Origin: Lineus longissimus | Lineage: Eukaryota > Nemertea > Pilidiophora > Heteronemertea > Lineidae | DNA: 64,000 nucleotides | Reading direction: 5' to 3' | NCBI RefSeq assembly: GCF_910592395.1 | Contig: NC_088312.1 | Span: 620,001-684,000, forward strand | Shown: piece by piece, positions 12,201 to 21,694 of the stretch | How positions within the stretch are numbered: the first letter of the stretch is position 1 | How the letters are laid out: every line of letters begins with the position of its first letter | The notes under the pieces: model-generated | The model's input: the letters and a program-made list of their open reading frames with translations, nothing else | Database searches by the model: none | What the model was told of the DNA's origin: nothing | Position numbers and translations under genes: made by a program

Positions 12201-14279
12201 AGTCAGTGTTATGCCTTCATGACAGCCACACCAGTCAGTGTTATGCCTTCATGACAGCCACACCAGTCAGTGTTATGCCTTCATGACAGCCACACCAGTC
12301 AGTGTTATGCCTTCATGACAGCCACACCAGTCAGTGTTATGCCTTCATGACAGCCACACCAGTCAGTGTTATGCCTTCATGACAGCCACACCAGTCAGTG
12401 TTATGCCTTCATGACAGCCACACCAGTCAGTGTTATGCCTTCATGACAGCCACACCAGTCAGTGTTATGCCTTCATGACAGCCACACCAGTCAGTGTTAT
12501 GCCTTCATGACAGCCACACCAGTCAGTGTTATGCCTTCATGACAGCCACACCAGTCAGTGTTATGCCTTCATGACAGCCACACCAGTCAGTGTTATGCCT
12601 TCATGACAGCCACACCAGTCAGTGTTATGCCTTCATGACAGCCACACCAGTCAGTGTTATGCCTTCATGACAACCACACCAGTCAGTGTTATGCCTTCAT
12701 GACAGCCACACCAGTCAGTGTTATGCCTTCATGACAGCCACACCAGTCAGTGTTATGCGTTCATGACAGCCACACCAGTCAGTGTTATGCCTTCATGACA
12801 GCCACACCAGTCAGTGTTATGCCTTCATGACAGCCACACCAGTCAGTGTTATGCCTTCATGACAGCCACACCAGTCAGTGTTATGCCTTCATGACAGCCA
12901 CACCAGTCAGTGTTATGCGTTCACATTTCAAACTCAGTCATGTTCACCAACATTATGGAAGTGAGTTTGACACTTGGTTTGCATTTTTCAACACGCATGG
13001 CAAATTGGTCTCCAACAAAAGCTTTGGCTTCTCTTGTCTGCAGACACCACAGATACTTGGGTGTTATTGAAACTTACATGGATAACATGTGTTCTAACCT
13101 GTAGGCCAATTTATTATTGTTAGCAATGTGTAAATTGTCATTACACATGCAAAGGAACAGGTTACACTTGGCACCAGTGGAAACTTACATGGGTAACTTG
13201 CATTCTGATCTGTAGGCCAATTGGTGAGAGAAATGACTAGTCATGAATGGGCAATTATGAAATGTGACTACTCCAGTTGGTTGGTTGGGTCTTGTGTTCA
13301 TTGTCATGAAGAATGCACAGCAATACATAGAACACTGCTTGGGTCTCTGCTTTGGTGATGATCACTGCTGTCCATATTCAAGTACAACATGTACATAGAC
13401 ACTCACACACGTACGATACTTGCCAAAGCTGTGTCCTGCTGGCTGTCAACACAAGCACACACACCAGTGCGATCCTGGTGCTGTCCTCTATACTGCGGGG
13501 CTTACTTTTCTAGGGGAGCTTCCATGACCTAGTGGTAACTGGTGCTGGCATTAAGTGTTGGAGGTTTCGCTTCCCGACTAACATGTCCAAGAATCCATCG
13601 TTGGTAAGACAAGAACTTCATGTTCATTTTTTTTCTGTGTTTGAATTGATTCAAATATGAGAAATGGCAGAATATTCAATGCACTGACCGACTTCGAGGT
13701 CTGTACTTGCTCTTGTTAAACCTATCCCTACCTTCTGAATACACATTTTTTCCTAACTCTTCAGTTAATATCTAACAACTCTTCACTATGCTTGAACCTG
13801 TGTATCCCAGTAGCCAGTAGTGCATGAACTAGATTCTTTGCATGTTTTCTTGCAGATTTAGTTGCCTTGCTTTGATTGAAAACTCATTTTCCTCCAAGCA
13901 TAGAGGGTACGTCTGTTAGGGTTCAGTTGCAGGCACACCTAAGTACCAATATGCCTACAGTAGGCCCTATAGACCTCTTCCCTTTAAGACCACAACATTT
14001 GCATTGCCTGAGGGTGTGTCTGAGTCAACTCTGTATGCAAGTACTGTTTACTGTTCATCACTGGTCCTTATGTATGTTTTCTTGTCATTTCAGTTTGAGG
14101 ATACGCCTTCATGTTCATCACGTATTGGTCTAACCACACACTGTGTCAACCAGAACTATAGAAAACCAATCAATTCAAACGGGAACTCGTTACGTGGCCA
14201 GAGAGTGACCGCCAATGGCAGTGTCGATAGGTCAGAAAATGGGACGGTATTTTTCTATGAAAAAGTGACAACGTTATGA
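3206..14279 (+). CDS. SLC5 sodium/solute symporter, 13 exons, 638 aa
   Basis: Exons: 3206-3553, 5246-5311, 5837-5888, 7634-7701, 8348-8502, 8784-8924, 9144-9273, 9545-9761, 10055-10212, 10384-10625, 10888-10988, 11373-11425, 14094-14279. All junctions are GT-AG with matching phases, and the exons sum to 1917 bases (638 aa plus stop). The start MGMSEILRF precedes the first hydrophobic segment. Family hallmarks are YAPALAF, GGMKAVMWTDVFQ (exon 5), YGSNQAMVQRYLS (exon 6) and FSAALSTVSSGLNSLA (exon 8), the sodium-binding helix region of the SSF fold. Many hydrophobic segments fit a multi-spanning plasma-membrane carrier. The pattern is closest to the SLC5A5/6/8/12 branch (iodide, multivitamin, monocarboxylate), so the substrate is unresolved. 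The protein ends T-T-L, a class I PDZ ligand like that of SLC5A8. The last intron is about 2.7 kb. No clear AATAAA follows. Confidence 0.92.
3690..4140. repeat. Degenerate tandem repeats in SLC5 intron 1
   Basis: About six diverged copies of a roughly 55-60 base unit contain the words cttgtccttggacaggccac and gttatatcatctg. They are followed at about 4055-4140 by three copies of a shorter unit with cttttcccatctagaccacc. The rest of the intron (3554-5245) is AT-rich with no exon seen. Confidence 0.6.
6014..7135. repeat. 48-bp minisatellite, ~23 copies, SLC5 intron 3
   Basis: The unit is 48 bases and contains ggttgtgacggtatggagga followed by cagctcagccacacagccca. Because 48 is divisible by three, several frames stay open on both strands and give spurious repeat ORFs of up to 339 codons. 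In the 3' half (about 6660-7010) two unit variants, one ending gatcata and one ending gtcacag, alternate, which makes a 96-base higher-order unit. Lies wholly inside the intron 5889-7633. Confidence 0.95.
7717..7951. repeat. 20-bp minisatellite, ~12 copies, SLC5 intron 4
   Basis: The unit agtccaagatggctgatgtc repeats about twelve times, beginning only 15 bases after the exon-4 splice donor at 7702. Single-base variants (ggctg or ggttg) are clustered. Each full unit carries CAAGATGGC, the core of a YY1-type site. That similarity is only a sequence resemblance. Confidence 0.95.
9985..10031. repeat. Fragment of the 21.5-kb inverted-repeat element
   Basis: The stretch gaacctcccttagtggacac followed by a second tagcaggacac matches the left part of the inverted-repeat element at 21482-21636. 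It lies in SLC5 intron 8, just before the exon-9 acceptor. Confidence 0.5.
12085..12918. repeat. 32-bp minisatellite, 26 copies, SLC5 intron 12
   Basis: Twenty-six nearly perfect copies of a 32-base unit beginning gccttcatgacagccacacc. Only a few single-base variants occur (caaccacacc, atgcgttc). The near identity implies recent expansion or homogenisation. It lies in the last SLC5 intron (11426-14093). Confidence 0.97.
13512..13585 (+). repeat. tRNA-like segment, possible SINE head
   Basis: The sequence has a tRNA-like A-box region (gacctagtggtaactgg) and, about 35 bases on, a B-box-like ggtttcgcttccc. The fold is imperfect and no 3' end or target duplication was found, so this is at best a decayed tRNA-derived SINE. 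Confidence 0.25.
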
Positions 14280-15517
14280 TAAGGATTACCGTCCATGTTC
14301 CATTCAGTGCTGGCTCTTGGATTAAGAGGAATATTTGTGATCTTGCACCCTGGGAGTACGAAGGTCGTTGACCAACTTCTCGAAGGAGAGTGCTTATCAC
14401 CTGGGTGGATTTTACTGACTGTTTCAGACTGTGAACATCCATATGGATCCCCAGCTTTTCAGCTTCATGAGTTCATTTACGAAGCTGTAGTTTGACATGA
14501 ATTGGGAGTAGAAGTAAGCATGTTCAGAGACCTGTCTTCATCTTGATTGAGCAATCTAGTCTCATGCTTTGTATGATCATCTCATTATAGTCTTTTCTAC
14601 TAGTGCTGTGTCACTTCTGTAGGCAGGGTACAGCCTTGTGCCGAGTTTTATCACTACAGTCGATTTACATCCAAATTATCTGTATAGATCGCTGCCTTAA
14701 TAGGATATTGGTGAGTTGTACAACATGTCTAACATGGATTTTCTATCAGATTTTCTATTTCATGTTTTCTGTGTTTCATAGTATTGTTTGATAGGCCTAT
14801 ACTGCGCTCAAATGTTGAAGTGAATGAGTGACCCTCTGCCGCCATTGTATTTTGATTCAGATCAGATGGGGTCTTAGAGCAAACTTGTCATGGATGCAGG
14901 ATAGCACCTGGAGTATACTAGTGGAGAAAATCATCTAAGTCATTCCTCAGATGCTTGGGGAAGAGGTGCACTAAATGTGGTCATCTAACACTTCTGTTGG
15001 GCACAGTATTTTGACATCAACCCATAATCACAGCAGTTGCATTATTGTAAAATGATGTCACCACACCTGGATAATGTTCACCTGTAAATAAGTGTGATAT
15101 TTGGTGCTTTATATGTGTTGCCATTCCATGTTAGAGGCTGGCCCTTGGTGAACATTGGCAGGAATGGCAAGGGGCAGAAATGGTACATGTAGATATCGTA
15201 TGGGCCATTTCCCACTTTCGTCAAGCAGGACTTGGGACCTAATGACCAATCATAAGACACCCACTATACTTGTTTGGAATGCATGGGCCTTGGGGCTTAT
15301 GGGGCGTCTCCCCAGAAATCAGTTTGGGTCCAGAAGGGGAACCAAGTAGTGAATCTCCAATCTTGAGGTCGACTCTTTTCCACATTGCTACCACTGCCCT
15401 GGTGGTCAGACCAACAACGTTGTCATCTACACCTTCTATATAGAGCAGTTTGATAGCAGGTTTTTAATGCTTTTGTAATGTTTGTAGTACACTGTTTATA
15501 TGCACCTTTTGCAGTTT
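14280..15517. other. No gene seen; probable SLC5 3' UTR and intergenic DNA
   Basis: Follows the SLC5 stop codon. No conserved reading frame, no AATAAA and no tandem repeat recognised. Confidence 0.5.
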
Positions 15518-15573
15518 TTAGCTCAGCTGAAAAGCTGAGCTATTCATATGAGTAAATGGTAGAATGAGTGTCC

Positions 15574-15640
<67 letters not shown>

Positions 15641-15800
15641 CGTTAAACAGGCACGTTTCAAAACTATGGCAGATAGGCGATAGATTTTCCCTCTGAGGCG
15701 TTGAGACCCTTCAGGACTCCTGAATAGACCAAATGTGGGTCCGGCAGGATGAGCGGTTTGGCCACTAGGTGGCACCGAGCGAAATTTTCCAAAAACTTTT
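15518..15800. repeat. Left end of a dispersed repeat with (GTCT)n core
   Basis: Starts ttttagctcagctgaaaagc, followed by a self-complementary agctgagct and a GTCT tetranucleotide array at about 15569-15641. It then runs into a sequence (caaaactatggcagataggc) of the type that follows such arrays in dispersed repeats of molluscs and other marine invertebrates. The matching right end appears to be near 19309-19345 (aactcagctgagc, then gccaggcccttgggcctctt), which would make a composite of about 3.8 kb. Confidence 0.6.
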
Positions 15801-15984
15801 CCAGCAGCTGATTTCTCAGTTGGGGATCATGAATCAAATCTAATTTTATAGAGCAAAGCTTTCTCTTTCATTATCAATAGGCGTAGTTCATGAATTTCTC
15901 ACCAGGTGGTGTTACTGGCGCAATTTAGTGAGCACCCTCCAAAAGAGCATTTTAAATTTCGCGCGAGTTATCCCACGTCCAATC

Positions 15985-16880
15985 ACACGTGCAGCGAACG
16001 TCACGTCTCGAGTCTGCGCAGTTCAGACGTAAGGAGACCATGTATGGAATAGATCGCGTTCTGTCAATTCAGAGGTAAGTTCTCATTAAATTCACAATTT
16101 CATAGGCGATAATATTTGGCTGCTTGTGTTATTGCATGTTGATGACATTAGGGAAGGCTTGGATTGTTTAATTGGATGTGATTAATTTGAAATAGTTCGT
16201 CGACGATCGTTGAAAAACGATCTGCGAAATGCAGCTTGGTTGGTCTGAGAAACGATGTCAAAGTCCGGCTTTAAATCATGGATTTCTCAACAAATAACTC
16301 TTGTCACATAGCAGAACTAATGTGAATAAACAAGACAATAATAAACATCGTTCTGATATCATCGGGTAAGGTTGCCAATGTACATAAACAGTGTAATTGA
16401 GGATCGACTCCAGCGATTTGAAATGTCAACAAACAATAAATGCGATAGCTGATACACACTGACACTTGCACACTACATAGCACAATGCTTCAAACGGGGC
16501 CGATTCATCACTCTTATCACAATGTATTCCCAATCATATCAATGAACTTCCTTGATCATTCGGCCCTAGCGCCTTATCAGTTGTTGTTGGCCTTGTATTT
16601 TGATATAAAACTTGGCTAGCTTACCTATTCTATCAAAATTAAAATGTTATCTCCTCATCATGTTTTGCAGGACAGGAATGATCTGCAGCTGCATTTGAAC
16701 ATATTTGGTGACCACATCTCAAAGATGACCAAGACTAAAGAGAGAGGATCGAGCTATGACTTTGCACATCCCATCGACTTCGGTGTTCACCAGTGCAATC
16801 ATCAGAAGAGCCAGGCAATTCTAGTATTCAAGTATTTCATTCTGTAATACTTACCTCAAAATTTACTAAATAAAGAAAAC
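15985..16880 (+). ncRNA. Possible two-exon noncoding transcript
   Basis: Signs of a small gene: a promoter-like stretch with CCAAT and CACGTG (15976-15993), an ATG at 16039 leading to a donor (aggtaagt) at 16074, a pyrimidine-rich acceptor ending 16670, and AATAAA at 16869-16874. Joining the exons gives a peptide of only about 20 residues before a stop, so a coding role is doubtful. It sits inside the composite repeat that starts at 15518 and may be a repeat-borne promoter rather than a host gene. Confidence 0.3.
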
Positions 16881-17241
16881 CACATGTGGCAGTTGGTTAA
16901 AAAAATCAAGTCTATCTGTTTAAAGTTTTTACTTGCTATCATTATTATCAACATTTCAATGGTGGCATTCTGCTAAGGTTTGTTAAGAGTTTCACTTGAC
17001 TTAAGCAGGGTGTACACTAGTAAAATATTAGCAACATTTTACCAACATTTTACCAACATTTTACCAACATTTTACCAACATTTTACCAACATTTTACCAA
17101 CATTTTTACAACAATTTTGCAACAAGCCCTTCAAGGCCCTGTGTTCACTAGCAACAAATTAGCAACATTTTTACAACATGTTGGTAAATTGTTGCAAACT
17201 TTTTAGTGGGAACAAAGGGAAATAGGTATTTTGGAGGGAAA

Positions 17242-17370
17242 ATGGATGATTCCAAGGAGAGAAGATGTGTTTTGAGTGCTTCTGCAGCAATTTTAGCTGT
17301 CATTGTTGAGAGATGGAAGAGGCGGCGAAATAACCAAAGAGAATATGGACCAGGCCCTGGATCAAAATGA
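17242..17370 (+). pseudogene. Remnant resembling Harbinger transposase N-terminus
   Basis: A 42-codon frame starts MDDSKERRCVL, contains a basic block (ERWKRRRNNQREYG) and stops, 32 bases before the middle inverted-repeat element begins. The pattern of a short helical N-terminus followed by an RRR-rich segment recalls the start of animal PIF/Harbinger transposases. It is too short to carry a catalytic core. Confidence 0.3.
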
Positions 17371-17476
17371 GGGTGGATGATGGGGCATACCACTGCCTGT
17401 TAAGGCCGCGTATCCATAGGGTATGCCCTTGTGTAGTGTGGCGTTATGGCGTAACAGCCTTGTGACCTGGCACTAT

Positions 17477-17886
17477 AGCTGCGCTTACACCACGATATAT
17501 TCGTGGACCAATTGCACTTACACCACCACATTGCCGCGACAAATTGGTTCGGCAATCCATTGCCGATACAAATTGCCGAGCGAATTTGTCCCACCAAGCT
17601 TGATGGTCCAAATCGCCCGGCTTGTTAAAAGCTCGGCTTTGTCGTGGTGTACGCGCAAATGGATCGGCAATTAGCTAGTTAGATGGTTCGGCTCCAGGCG
17701 GCGCTTTCAAAATGGCGCTTTCTGCCAAGGCTTTCTGCGTTCTGCTTATTGTTTGCGCGCCATCTGTAGCCGGATTTTATAACTAGCTGCAGCGCTGGTG
17801 TAAGCGCTTGGTGGATTTTCGATGGTGCGGCATTGGTTCCCGAACCAAGATTGGTGGTCCATTTTCAGGTGGTGTAAGTGCGGCTT
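17477..17886. mobile_element. Inner MITE nested in the middle element
   Basis: The left end agctgcgcttacaccac pairs with the right end gtggtgtaagtgcggct. Partial copies of the same word (cacttacaccacc, gtgtaagcgc) recur inside. No coding sequence. About 410 bases, typical of a MITE. Confidence 0.6.
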
Positions 17887-18089
17887 ATGCCCTGCGTCTC
17901 CATTGGATATTCCTTTTTGGTCATGTAGGCCTTTGTAGTCCTCATTTCGCAGCAGTCAATCGCGTTTATCCGCACGCTGTCATTATTTCAGAAGACAATT
18001 TCTTATGAATATTGAAAATGAAAATACAAGTAACTTGTATTTTCACTTGCAACATCAAATTGACATGTACATGTATATAAAACCTGACT

Positions 18090-18200
18090 TTTAAGCAACA
18101 AATTACAGGTTCGTGCTTGTTATGATAATCATCAGTTTCGGGGTCCCAGAGTAGTTCCCGTTGATGAACCTCTTGAATTAATTTCGCCTCAGACATTGCT
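18090..18200 (-). pseudogene. MADF-like remnant inside the middle element
   Basis: The minus strand reads SEAKLIQEVHQRELLWDP followed by ETDDYHNKHE, which fits the start of a MADF (Myb/SANT-like) domain: LI..V..R..LW....DY.N. The frame then leaves the domain. PIF/Harbinger transposons carry a Myb/SANT or MADF companion protein, so this supports the class call. The larger 159-codon frame around it is not a credible protein. Confidence 0.45.
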
Positions 18201-19308
18201 TCCGTGTTGTTCCCTCGCAAAAGAATGGACATGTTCAATCCCAATATGGGCCTATATTCCCAATCCACAGTGCATATATGCCCGCAATGTGACACGGCAT
18301 AACCTATGGGAACGATCAATAACACCAACGAAGGTTCATTGTCCGTGTGGCGCGCCAGGCGGTAAAAAGGGAATGTTGTGCAGGGCACGGAACAGCCTAT
18401 GGATACGCAGCCTAAAGGAGTTGCGGCTGACTGACAAGCCGTCATACAAAAACTTCTAGAAAAGGTTTCATCACCCTACGAAGCAAGACACTCACTTGAG
18501 AGTTGCTATACCTGCTTCTTGTTCAAGTCACATGAACTCCGGTAGATCACATGACGCAAATCCTATTTCTGATTGGCTGAAGAGTTTGCAACATTTTTAC
18601 AACATGCAACAAAGAATTGCATTGCATTTAATTTGCAACAATTTTACAACATGTTGTAAGACGCGTTTTGCTCTGTACACACTACGCAACATTTTTGCAA
18701 CATTTGTTGCAACTGGAAATGTAAAAATGTTGCTAATATTTTACTAGTGTACACAGGCCTTTAGGCAATAATGTTACCCTTTTAGTTAGGGAAACTGGTG
18801 CCTTCTGCATTAGGTGGACCCCACTTACTCATCTGTCAGACCGGCCTCACACGTCGGCAGTAGAGTTTAAGGTCCAGTCTGCGAGATTTACCCATTTCTA
18901 CCCAGCCAAAAGCGGGTGATTGGGCTAGTCTCTCCATGTGATTCAATTCGCATGGATTCTTGTGTCCCGGTGCTAAAAGGATCCCTCCACAAGGGCAGAC
19001 TACATCCGGTGGCACTGAAGTATGGAAGAAAGACAGAAGACGACCAATTTGCGAAAAGGATCATCATCATCATCATCATGGTAACAGCTGAGGATGAATC
19101 ATGTTGCTGTGTGTAGAATTGATGGTCCAATATAGGTTAGGTTATCTGTTTGCGCACACATTGCAAGGGTGGTGCTTGCTTGAAGTAGATTGCGCCAGTC
19201 TACCGCAATTCACTGTTACACATCCAGAAGCTATTATCCTTAGGCTTTGAGTCCTTAGTTTAGTAGAGTTTGACGAGTAATGTAATATATACGAACAACG
19301 CAGCAACA

Positions 19309-19345
19309 ACTCAGCTGAGCGCCAGGCCCTTGGGCCTCTTGTTAT
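19309..19345. repeat. Probable right end of the 15.5-kb dispersed repeat
   Basis: Has the self-complementary actcagctgagc followed by gccaggcccttgggcctctt. The same type of ending closes repeats that begin agctca...gagct in several molluscs (from memory of the general pattern). The 19346-21481 stretch after it is AT-rich with no gene recognised. Confidence 0.4.
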
Positions 19346-21481
19346 TATTTTGTACATTGTTGACAGCCTTTTCTGCTTGTTATGCATACATGTTTGTCTG
19401 TGTAGACCTCCTGATCTGATCTTTATCAAAACTAGATAATTTTTGTCTGTATATGTATATTTGTATCCAGACTATAAAAACAACAATTCTGAGACATTTT
19501 AAAGAGAAATGTTTACACGTACACAAACCTCTCCAAAATACTCGTGGACCACGTCCTCCATAAGTACATGTACGACATAGCCACCTCGATTGTTAGTTCT
19601 CAGGTCAGGGTCCTGATATCCTCGGGGCTATAATGCTTCTGTGGGGAGCTAATGGGCTGAGGTTAAGGTCTCTATGTGGTATTTGACCAACGCGAGTCCT
19701 TTTATGCTATACCGTCCTTCCGAAGTGTGTAATATAAACAATATAATACCTCCAGTATTTGAATCATGGCAGTTACTGCATGATATGGAAGACATAAGAA
19801 TCAACTCGACACCTTTACAACAGTTATTGAAAGTCTTATGCTGCCTTCTGCTATGAGAATTTTGCAACTTGTCTTTTGACATCAGTGAGAGATCACAGAA
19901 GTTGTTCATTATGACCATGTGAAAGCAAATATATTAACATATTGTTGCCATGACAATCAAAATGTCGTCATTTTCTGCTGTTTTGTATTGATTTGAAGTC
20001 GGTGCTACAATGAAAAGTGAGGTCAAGTGGAATCATTGAAATGGGAAAAATCTCCTGTCATTCAAAGTCATTGATGATAGTATGGGTAGCCAAGTTGTAA
20101 TTTGTATCAGTTGAGTGGTAGCTAGGCCCTGTATAGCTACGTTCATTCTCTGTAGCTGAAAAATGTTGACATCAATCTACCGAGTAGATGGCTGAAAAGT
20201 GTAAATGGACTTTATTTGAATTAATATATTCAATTGAGATATAAGATATATTGGCAGAAGTGTTTTGAATAATATATTCCTGTATAAAAATGGAGGTAAA
20301 AGTCTTTGTAGTGTTTTTTTTTTACTTTGCTTTTTATTTGCCGAGCACTGTGTTCAGTTCACTTGTGAGTAGATTTTCAAATACCCGTTTATACAGTAAA
20401 TGGCTAAATTTTTGCAGGTGTTTTATTTTCACAGATTTTGCAAATATTGTTCTCTGATCTGTAGAAAAAAGTCAATTTTTTGGTGGAAAAATCTAGGAAA
20501 CTTCAAAATCTGTAAACTAAAATACAGAAATTTGTGCAAATTGCGAAAAAATGAAATGATGCAAAAATGTTGCGGTTTACAGTTGTTGGAGAAATATATG
20601 CCAAACAATTGGCAACAGGTTATTTATTTTGATTTCTATTGAAGCATTTTTGTAAATTGTGCACCAGTTTTGTCGTTTAGAGAATACATATTTATGTAGA
20701 CTTTAGTATCTCAGTCTTGTGTTCTTTTTTTCTGACCAGTAAACACCTCAATGTCTTGGTGCAAGTTGTCCCTCTGACATGAGTGTGGATGTACTACTAG
20801 AGTTCATCAGAACTGTCCAAGACCAGCTTCTTGATTGACTGTCACTCTAGTTGGGCCCCATCCAAAATCACATAGCCAAGTATTAGGCAACAGATCCCGG
20901 ACACAGTCTGCCAAGCATAAGGCCAAGGAATGTGGAGAAACTGCGACGGACACAATGACATGCAGTTGAGGTGTTTAAATGGTAGGCCTATGTCACTTTT
21001 GAAACCAGCCCTCTGGGAATTTGCTTGGACACAATTGTCGGTAGTTGAGGCAAATCAATGCAGGGAATGCCACTTTTGAAACGGGCACTCTAAGAATCGG
21101 CTGTGGACGCAATGAAAAGACCTGTTGGCTTGGTATATATGGTTCTAAGAACTAAAAGCTCTTTCAGGTCAGTAAGGTCTTTAAAATTTGTCTGCCTCCT
21201 AACAGGACACCATACTCAAACGAGGAAGTGGGGAATCCCCCAGACATGCCAGATTGTGACTTTTGTGCAGTCATTGCAGTTGTGATAGAATAAGGTGAAC
21301 AAGTCAATTTCTCTCGTTTTTGCCAATAATCTGATAAGCACTTGGTATGAAATCATTGTAATCTATATACAGAATGTCTCAATCGCTTTAGAAGGGACAG
21401 CATATTGGATCAGATGCATAGTCACCTCTCTATAAACAGTTGTGCAGGCCATTTTAGTGGAGCTGACATGTACACGTGTAC

Positions 21482-21636
21482 GGTAGAACCTCCCTTAGCG
21501 GACACCTCTCTACTAAGGACACCCTCTCTATAAAGGACACTGGTTTTGGTCCGACCTCTCTAATCAGGACACCTCTCTATCAAGGACAGCACTAGTCAGT
21601 CCCGAGGATGTCCTTAATAGAGAGGTTCTACTGTAA
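21482..21636. mobile_element. Fold-back/MITE-like element upstream of the fusion gene
   Basis: The left end tacggtagaacctcccttag and the right end agagaggttctactgta are inverted copies. In between, the words ctctctataaaggacac and ctctctatcaaggacag recur. It ends about 58 bases upstream of the ATG at 21695 and so probably lies in the promoter or 5' UTR. A fragment of the same family is at 9985-10031. Confidence 0.7.
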
Positions 21637-21694
21637 TTACTTTTTCCAGATTGGTAGATATTCATTGCATTGAGATTAATGACTCAATGCGACC

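Larger units (their letters stand above)
17403..18413. mobile_element. Middle TIR element nested in the outer one
   Basis: The left end aggccgcgtatccataggg and the reverse complement of the right end, aggctgcgtatccatagg, differ at one or two positions. The target duplication is ambiguous (TTA on the left, AAA on the right). It contains the innermost element at 17477-17886 and the MADF-like remnant at about 18090-18200. Confidence 0.65.
17010..18754. mobile_element. Outer TIR element of a three-level nest (PIF/Harbinger-like)
   Basis: The left end gtgtacactagtaaaatatt (17010) and its reverse complement at the right end (to 18754) form terminal inverted repeats of over 30 bases that continue into agcaacatttt. 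AGG flanks both ends (17007-17009 and 18755-18757), compatible with a 3-base target duplication. Just inside the left end is a 12-base array (taccaacatttt, about 17036-17106). Two further inverted-repeat elements are nested inside. Class assignment rests on the 3-base duplication and the coding remnants at 17242-17370 and about 18090-18200. Confidence 0.7.

Noticed and set aside
12085..12918. Regular 32-bp repeats that could suggest a CRISPR array
   Set aside because: There are no spacers; the units are directly contiguous, and the locus is an intron of an animal gene.
17966..18445. 159-codon minus-strand frame as a gene
   Set aside because: Only a short MADF-like piece is credible; the frame lies within a TIR element and the rest is out of any domain.
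20400..20642. 80-codon plus-strand frame
   Set aside because: AT-rich, lysine/cysteine-rich translation typical of random DNA, with no domain.
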